Source: Eubacteriales Family XIII. Incertae Sedis bacterium
GTDB lineage: Bacteria; Bacillota_A; Clostridia; Peptostreptococcales; Anaerovoracaceae
Direction: 5' to 3'
Length of the DNA stretch: 5,703 nt
Assembly (NCBI GenBank): GCA_031280075.1
Contig: JAITHG010000210.1
Span: forward strand, 1 to 5,703
Of this stretch, positions 1-3,253 are shown in pieces. A model generated the notes under the pieces. That model was not told the origin of the DNA. It ran no database searches and worked only from the letters and a program-made list of their open reading frames with translations. Positions within the stretch are counted from its first letter, which is position 1. Each line of letters opens with the position of its first letter. Position numbers and translations under genes: made by a program.

Positions 1-63
1 GAAAACCAGCTAGAAAGGAGAAGTATGACGCAGCGCGCAGCATCATACAAAACGAAGAAATGA
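1..63 (+). other. Possible 3' end of an upstream CDS, overlapping the next start by ATGA
   Basis: The frame beginning at base 1 is open to a TGA at 61-63, and that stop overlaps the ATG at 60 in an ATGA arrangement typical of translationally coupled genes. It could be the last 20 codons of an upstream gene. Alternatively, an ATG at 25 preceded by AAAGGAG (14-20, 4-nt gap) could open a 12-codon leader peptide ending at the same TGA. The frame of the following small protein is also open back to the window edge, so these options cannot be separated here. The product is not recognisable. Confidence 0.3.
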
Positions 64-332
64 GAAAAAGCTACCACCTGGCAATGGTACAGGACAAAAA
101 AGGCTTCGGTCTGGGCGCACTGCTCAAGATCGGAATCGTAGTCGGCGGTCTCTACTACGGATACAAATGGCTTTCGGAAGAAGGCAGGCAGTCCGGCGAA
201 CCCAGGCGCACAAAGCGCGCCGAAAGCCAAGGCGCAGGCGAAGAGACCGCAGCCGGCGCAGGCAAGGCGGCAAAAGAGATCAGCGACTTCGCGGCGCGCG
301 TGCTGAAGGCGGCAAAGAAGACCGACGAATGA
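60..332 (+). CDS. Small single-pass membrane protein, Lys/Ala-rich, function unknown
   Basis: This 90-residue product has one hydrophobic segment at about residues 18-38 (LGALLKIGIVVGGLYYGYKWL), followed by a charged Ala/Gly/Lys/Glu-rich tail predicted to be helical (residues 40-90). The layout resembles small YtxH-like membrane-anchored proteins, but no diagnostic motif is visible, so no function is assigned. The start is uncertain. ATG 60 overlaps an upstream TGA and has only a weak purine run before it (GAAGAA). ATG 84 would give an 82-residue protein starting just before the membrane segment but also lacks a Shine-Dalgarno. The frame is open upstream to the window edge, so a longer protein is possible. 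GC content matches the feo genes and not the ATPase that follows. Confidence 0.6.
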   Translation: MRKSYHLAMVQDKKGFGLGALLKIGIVVGGLYYGYKWLSEEGRQSGEPRRTKRAESQGAGEETAAGAGKAAKEISDFAARVLKAAKKTDE

Positions 333-384
333 TGCCTTCCGAGAGCCTTCAAGCCAGCTCTGGGGAGTAAGTCTGCAATATCAG

Positions 385-412
385 AAGTTATTGTCCGTTC
401 GGAAAATAACTT
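385..412 (+). repeat. Inverted repeat / hairpin upstream of the ATPase gene
   Basis: AAGTTATT (385-392) pairs with AATAACTT (405-412). After a G/A mismatch, TCC (394-396) pairs with GGA (401-403) around a GTTC loop, giving 11 pairs in 12 positions. No T-run follows, so this is not a classic terminator for the small upstream gene. Its right arm ends in the first two bases of the candidate -35 element, so it could be a regulator binding site or an RNA structure. Confidence 0.6.
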
Positions 413-439
413 GCCATTTCCTTGAGTTTCTGTCATAAT
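411..439 (+). promoter_or_regulatory. Sigma-70-type promoter of the ATPase gene
   Basis: TTGCCA (411-416) and CATAAT (434-439) are separated by exactly 17 nt. TG at 431-432 adds an extended -10. The expected start site near 446 falls at or just before the Shine-Dalgarno AAGGAG (446-451), so a transcript from this promoter would have a very short leader, with the ATG at 460. The assignment rests on consensus and spacing only. Confidence 0.6.
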
Positions 440-450
440 GCACTCAAGGA
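419..450 (+). repeat. 9-bp perfect inverted repeat spanning the -10 and the ribosome binding site
   Basis: TCCTTGAGT (419-427) is the exact reverse complement of ACTCAAGGA (442-450), with a 14-nt loop containing the -10 hexamer. In RNA the stem could extend outward by a G-U pair and two A-U pairs (416-418 with 451-453). The right arm contains most of AAGGAG (446-451). A transcript arriving from upstream would fold and bury the ribosome binding site, whereas one starting near 446 would lack the left arm. It could also serve as a DNA operator, or as a weak terminator because ATTTTT follows at 452-457. Confidence 0.6.
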
Positions 451-459
451 GATTTTTAA

Positions 460-1671
460 ATGGGCAGAGCAATCAATCGACCGCAGTACTTGGAAAATTT
501 AACCAAACTCCGTGAAGTCGATGTCATCAAAGTCGTAACCGGTGTCCGGCGCTCCGGCAAATCCACCCTGTTCGATCTGTATATCCAGCATTTGCTCCAA
601 ACCGGGGTTGCGCAGGACCAAATTGTTCATGTGAATCTCGAGGATGCCGAGATGGATCCTCTTCACGATTACAAAGCGCTGTACGATCATCTTGCATCGA
701 GATTGCGCAAAGGGAAGATGACCTACATTTTTGTGGACGAAGCAGGACGCTGCGCCCATTTTGAAAAGGCGATCGACAGCATCTATATCAAGAAAAACAC
801 AGATGTATATATCACAGGCTCCAATGCGGATTTGTTGTCAGGCGAGCTGGCCACGCTGCTTTCCGGGCGCTACGTAGAAATAAAAATGCTGCCGTTCTCC
901 TTTGCTGAGTTTTATGAGGCAAAAAAACAAAACGGCGGTGCCGAAGACAGACAGAAACTGTTCAGGGAATATCTGAACTTCGGCAGCTTCCCTGTTGTGG
1001 CGACGCAGCTAGGCGGCGACATGCAGTTGTCCGACCAGTATTTGGAGGGCATCTACAACACCATCATCGTAAAAGATGTTGTTTCGCGCAAAGGCATCAG
1101 CGATGTCAACTTGCTGAGAAACATCGTCAGTTTTCTTTGCAGCAATACAGGCAGTCCCATATCGACTTCCAATATCACGGATTATATCAATCGCAGCGGT
1201 CGAAAGATTACACAGAAGACGGTGGACAGATATGTAAAAGCCCTAGTGGACGGCCATCTGTTCTACAACGTCACGCGATACAACATCAAGGGGAAAACCC
1301 TGCTGAAAACCCTCGGCAAGTATTACATTGTCGACACAGGGCTCAGGAACCATATCCTGTCGACGCGCGACAGCGATCTCGGTCATCAGATCGAAAACAT
1401 CGTGTTTTTGGAGCTTTTGCGCCGCGGATATCGTGTCAACATCGGAAAGCTCGATGACAAAGAAGTCGATTTTGTCGCGACAAGGCAAAACACGAAAGAA
1501 TACTACCAAGTGGCTCTCACCGCCCTTGACGACGATGTTCGCAAAAGGGAGCTCGACCCTTTGAAGAAAATGAGAGACAATTATCCAAAATTCCTCATTA
1601 CGCTCGACTTCATCGCAGGGGATGACGACGGCATCCGGCAGGTAAACCTGATAGACTGGCTGATGGACTGA
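460..1671 (+). CDS. AAA-type ATPase with C-terminal DUF4143 / nuclease-like domain
   Basis: This 403-residue protein matches the widespread COG1373-type ATP-binding family. Walker A is GVRRSGKST (28-36) and the Walker B region is YIFVDEA (89-95). The sensor-like stretch VYITGSNADLLSG (116-128) is followed by LLSGRYVEIKMLPFSFAEFYE (133-153). A helical and winged-helix-like region follows (about 160-300). The DUF4143-type C-terminus has E312, then E335-V-D337 and YYQVAL (348-353), resembling a PD-(D/E)XK fold without the usual lysine. The residue after DEA is Gly where relatives usually have Gln (DEVQ/DEIQ). The start is secure: AAGGAG at 446-451 with an 8-nt gap. Cellular role is unknown for most of the family; a DNA-related role is inferred from the folds. 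The gene is AT-richer than its neighbours (row 781-840 has 21 G/C of 60, row 4321-4380 in feoB has 42 of 60), suggesting acquisition. It ends 23 nt from the convergent DUF445 gene, with no clear terminator between. Confidence 0.9.
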   Translation: MGRAINRPQYLENLTKLREVDVIKVVTGVRRSGKSTLFDLYIQHLLQTGVAQDQIVHVNLEDAEMDPLHDYKALYDHLASRLRKGKMTYIFVDEAGRCAHFEKAIDSIYIKKNTDVYITGSNADLLSGELATLLSGRYVEIKMLPFSFAEFYEAKKQNGGAEDRQKLFREYLNFGSFPVVATQLGGDMQLSDQYLEGIYNTIIVKDVVSRKGISDVNLLRNIVSFLCSNTGSPISTSNITDYINRSGRKITQKTVDRYVKALVDGHLFYNVTRYNIKGKTLLKTLGKYYIVDTGLRNHILSTRDSDLGHQIENIVFLELLRRGYRVNIGKLDDKEVDFVATRQNTKEYYQVALTALDDDVRKRELDPLKKMRDNYPKFLITLDFIAGDDDGIRQVNLIDWLMD

Positions 1672-1694
1672 AACACCGGCAGCGCCCCCGTCCC

Positions 1695-2558
1695 CTACAA
1701 CAAACTGTTCACCGTCCCGATCAGCACCCCGAGCAGGGCTCCGAACCAGACTACGTAGCGCAGTTCCTTCCGCACGACATCGAGCACGAGGGACTCCACG
1801 CCCTCCGCGCTCATGCCCTTCACCTTCTCTGTGATGATGCCGCCGACATCGATCGTCTCGACGATGGGGCGCACGTGGCGCTTCATCAGTGCGCGGTAGG
1901 CATCGCGGGCGAGTTCCTTCAGCCGAGCGTCGTCCGGCGAAAGTGCGCGGGATACCTGCCCCAACGGCTGCGCCCAGAGCCTCTGCAGCTCGTCCTCCAC
2001 AACGGGCATGACGAGCGAGCGCCCCTCAGCGAGAAGCCAGCCCTCGAGCTCCCTTGCCAACGGCTCTGCGAGCGCGGCTGCCAGTTCCGCCCCGAAGGTC
2101 TGCAGCGCCTTGCCCGGCATCTGCCGCTGGAGCACCGCTGCACCCTGTTCTGCGACCAGCTTGGCGAGGTCGGCGCGCAGCGCCGCCGCGACCACCCGCA
2201 CGCACAGCTCCTCCTTCATCTCCTCGTCCGGCTCGGGTAGCAGGTCGCGCAGCGCGGCATCCTCCCCGCGCAGCGCCGCCACCATCCCGTCCGCAAAGGC
2301 ATCCGTCAGCGCATCGGAGACAAACACGGTCTCCAGGTCGTCCGCCCCCCAGAATTTCGCCACGACCGCGTCGCCGAGCAGCTGTGCGATCTCATCCTTG
2401 CGCCGGGGGATCACGCCCGGCGTGAACGGCACGCGCCATCGCCCGGCATAGACCGCCCGCGTGGGGCGGAACAGCATTCGAATGGCGACATAGTTCGTCA
2501 CCCAGCCGATCAGCCCGCCGATGAGCGGCCCCGCCAGCCAGTGCAGCAGCTCTGTCAA
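1695..2558 (-). CDS. DUF445 family membrane protein (YheB-like)
   Basis: This 287-residue protein shows the DUF445 layout. The N-terminal membrane segment runs into GWVTNYVAIRMLFRP (18-32) and PFTPGVIPRRKDEIA (44-58). A long Ala/Leu/Glu-rich helical middle follows, and the C-terminus has RKELRYVVWFGALLG leading into a second membrane segment (about 268-286). The two hydrophobic ends suggest membrane anchoring at both termini. Bacillus YheB is the named relative and the biochemical function is unknown. I chose TTG at 2558-2556 because GGAGG (2571-2567) lies 8 nt upstream and the protein then begins directly at the first membrane helix. A GTG at 2594 in the same frame would add 12 residues but has no Shine-Dalgarno. 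The gene converges on the ATPase and diverges from feoA. GC content is like feoB, so it looks native. Confidence 0.88.
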   Translation of the reverse strand: MTELLHWLAGPLIGGLIGWVTNYVAIRMLFRPTRAVYAGRWRVPFTPGVIPRRKDEIAQLLGDAVVAKFWGADDLETVFVSDALTDAFADGMVAALRGEDAALRDLLPEPDEEMKEELCVRVVAAALRADLAKLVAEQGAAVLQRQMPGKALQTFGAELAAALAEPLARELEGWLLAEGRSLVMPVVEDELQRLWAQPLGQVSRALSPDDARLKELARDAYRALMKRHVRPIVETIDVGGIITEKVKGMSAEGVESLVLDVVRKELRYVVWFGALLGVLIGTVNSLL

Positions 2559-2566
2559 GTCAAACA

Positions 2567-2571
2567 CCTCC
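2567..2571 (-). promoter_or_regulatory. Shine-Dalgarno deciding the TTG start of the DUF445 gene
   Basis: The minus strand reads GGAGG at 2571-2567, followed by 8 nt and TTG at 2558. This is the only strong ribosome binding site near the 5' end of the gene. The upstream GTG at 2594 is preceded by TCTAAAGA, which is a poor match. Confidence 0.65.
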
Positions 2572-2750
2572 ACTTCGTTGTCGCCGCCGTACACTCTTTA
2601 GACAATTAGCAGTCGGCACGGTCGATCCAATACATGAAGTATACTACAGTAGGTGCACACGCCACAGTATCCTGCCTCGTGGGCATCCGGTCTGCAATCA
2701 CGTTTCCGAGTTTCGTCTAGATATCTTTTATGCAAAAAACACAGAAACAC

Positions 2751-2780
2751 TTGACAAAGTGCGTTACCGCATGCTAACTT
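2751..2780 (+). promoter_or_regulatory. Candidate feoA promoter
   Basis: A consensus TTGACA (2751-2756) follows an AT-rich stretch. The -10 is not clear: TAACTT (2775-2780) lies 18 nt away but matches poorly. The better-looking TTATAA (2779-2784) is 22 nt away, which is too far for a standard promoter. The first palindromic box occupies the spacer and the second would lie at or just after the start site, as expected for repression. Confidence 0.45.
2763..2778 (+). promoter_or_regulatory. Palindromic operator candidate, box 1 (imperfect), feoA promoter
   Basis: GTTACC-GCAT-GCTAAC matches the GTTAGC-N4-GCTAAC palindrome with one changed base in the left half (C for G). It lies between the -35 element and the likely -10. 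Its centre is 27 bp from that of box 2. Read alone it would be weak; the two perfect copies nearby give it weight. Confidence 0.5.
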
Positions 2781-2789
2781 ATAAGAGAT

Positions 2790-2805
2790 GTTAGCGCGAG
2801 CTAAC
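2790..2805 (+). promoter_or_regulatory. Palindromic operator candidate, box 2 (perfect), feoA
   Basis: GTTAGC-GCGA-GCTAAC is a perfect 6-bp inverted repeat around a 4-nt centre. It sits at or just downstream of the expected feoA transcription start. The same palindrome with a different centre recurs in front of feoB, which argues for a protein binding site. The half-sites resemble those of DtxR/MntR-type metal repressors; the regulator's identity is inferred. Confidence 0.65.
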
Positions 2806-2834
2806 GAACGCTGGTCGGCTGCTGCACGCAGCAC

Positions 2835-2868
2835 TGCCCTGCAGGACGCTCCCGATGTGCCCTGCAGG
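2835..2868 (+). repeat. 11-bp direct repeat with self-complementary core in the feoA leader
   Basis: TGCCCTGCAGG occurs at 2835-2845 and again at 2858-2868. Each copy contains the 8-bp palindrome CCTGCAGG (2838-2845 and 2861-2868). In RNA the two cores can pair with each other as an 8-bp stem around a 15-nt loop. The element ends 34 nt before the feoA start and no T-run follows. Its function is unknown; it might influence mRNA stability or translation. Confidence 0.55.
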
Positions 2869-2902
2869 CACCAAGAGGATTTGCAATAGATGGAGGTTTC
2901 TC

Positions 2903-3124
2903 ATGAATACATTGAGAGAAGCGAGGTGCGGTGACACTGTGCGTGTCGCGGGGATAGAGGGCAGCGGCGCCCTCAGGCGCCGCATCATGGACATGGGTGT
3001 GACGAAGGGCACGGAGATCTTCGTGCGCAAGGTCGCGCCGCTCGGCGACCCGTTCGAAGTGAAGGTACGGGGCTACGAGCTTTCCATCCGCAAGTCCGAC
3101 GCTGCGCTCATCCTTGTAGAGTAG
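2903..3124 (+). CDS. feoA: FeoA, ferrous iron transport accessory protein
   Basis: FeoA is a small cytoplasmic SH3-like protein that supports the Fe(II) permease FeoB, probably by contacting its cytosolic GTPase part. The 73-residue length is normal for the family. Recognisable stretches are GSGALRRRIMDMGVTKGTEI (20-39), APLGDPFEVKVRGYELSIRK (45-64) and the closing DAALILVE. The start at 2903 is chosen because GGAGG (2892-2896) lies 6 nt upstream and the protein then begins at the usual position. An in-frame ATG at 2855 would add 16 atypical residues and has only a weak AGGA upstream. feoB follows on the same strand after 129 nt, wider than is common for feoAB. Two palindromic boxes upstream suggest metal-dependent repression. 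Confidence 0.93.
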   Translation: MNTLREARCGDTVRVAGIEGSGALRRRIMDMGVTKGTEIFVRKVAPLGDPFEVKVRGYELSIRKSDAALILVE

Positions 3125-3137
3125 CAGCGTCGGCTGG

Positions 3138-3187
3138 CGGTATGGCGCGGCATGCAACGGTATTGCGCCGTATAGCGCGGTATGATA
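3138..3187 (+). repeat. Five degenerate 10-bp tandem repeats in the feoA-feoB spacer
   Basis: Five consecutive 10-mers starting at 3138, 3148, 3158, 3168 and 3178 follow the pattern CGGTATNGCG: CGGTATGGCG, CGGCATGCAA, CGGTATTGCG, CCGTATAGCG and CGGTATGATA. The array can also fold, for example 3141-3148 with 3165-3172 (one G-U pair). No T-run follows directly; the T-rich stretch starts at 3203. It begins 14 nt after the feoA stop and its role is unknown. Confidence 0.65.
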
Positions 3188-3221
3188 TGGAATCAAGCAC
3201 GGTTTTATTTTTTATACGAGC

Positions 3222-3239
3222 GGTTAGCATAGGCTAACC
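3222..3239 (+). promoter_or_regulatory. Palindromic operator candidate, box 3 (perfect), upstream of feoB
   Basis: GGTTAGC-ATAG-GCTAACC is a perfect 7-bp inverted repeat around a 4-nt centre and contains the same GTTAGC-N4-GCTAAC core as the feoA boxes. It ends two bases before the feoB Shine-Dalgarno AAGGAGG (3242-3248). A T-rich stretch just upstream (3203-3216, including TTATAC) might hold a feoB promoter, but no good -35 is seen. It could act as a DNA operator, or as an mRNA stem next to the ribosome binding site. Confidence 0.65.
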
Positions 3240-3253
3240 AGAAGGAGGACGAC

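Larger units (their letters stand above)
2559..2902. other. Divergent intergenic region between the DUF445 gene and feoA
   Basis: No convincing gene lies here. The left part (about 2595-2715) is featureless apart from a poor minus-strand promoter candidate. An AT-rich stretch (about 2717-2750) leads into TTGACA at 2751. The region then carries two palindromic boxes (2763-2778 and 2790-2805) and a feoA leader of roughly 110 nt with an 11-bp direct repeat. The short open frames crossing it look accidental. Confidence 0.6.

Noticed and set aside
155..472. Minus-strand open frame across the small gene and ATPase promoter
   Set aside because: It is antisense to a promoter and two hairpins, with no recognisable domain.
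2008..2451. Plus-strand open frames opposite the DUF445 gene
   Set aside because: They are Ser/Ala/Arg/Pro-rich translations typical of GC-rich antisense frames; the minus strand carries conserved DUF445 motifs.
2638..2666. Minus-strand promoter for the DUF445 gene (TATACT with TGTGGC at 17 nt)
   Set aside because: The -10 is fair but the -35 matches at only about three positions.
2751..2805. Fur box at feoA
   Set aside because: No GATAATGATAATCATTATC-like AT-rich palindrome is visible; the palindromes present have GTTAGC/GCTAAC half-sites.
2598..2834. Minus-strand open frame with CGVCTYC
   Set aside because: It spans the feo operators and leader, has no family resemblance and no clear ribosome binding site; the cysteines look accidental.
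2855..2902. Upstream in-frame ATG for feoA
   Set aside because: It has only a weak AGGA upstream and the 16 extra residues are atypical for FeoA; ATG 2903 has GGAGG.
3138..3187. CRISPR array
   Set aside because: The units are 10 bp, contiguous and degenerate, with no spacers.
3203..3216. Intrinsic terminator after feoA
   Set aside because: A T-rich stretch is present, but no stem ends directly before it; the nearest foldable element ends about 30 nt upstream.
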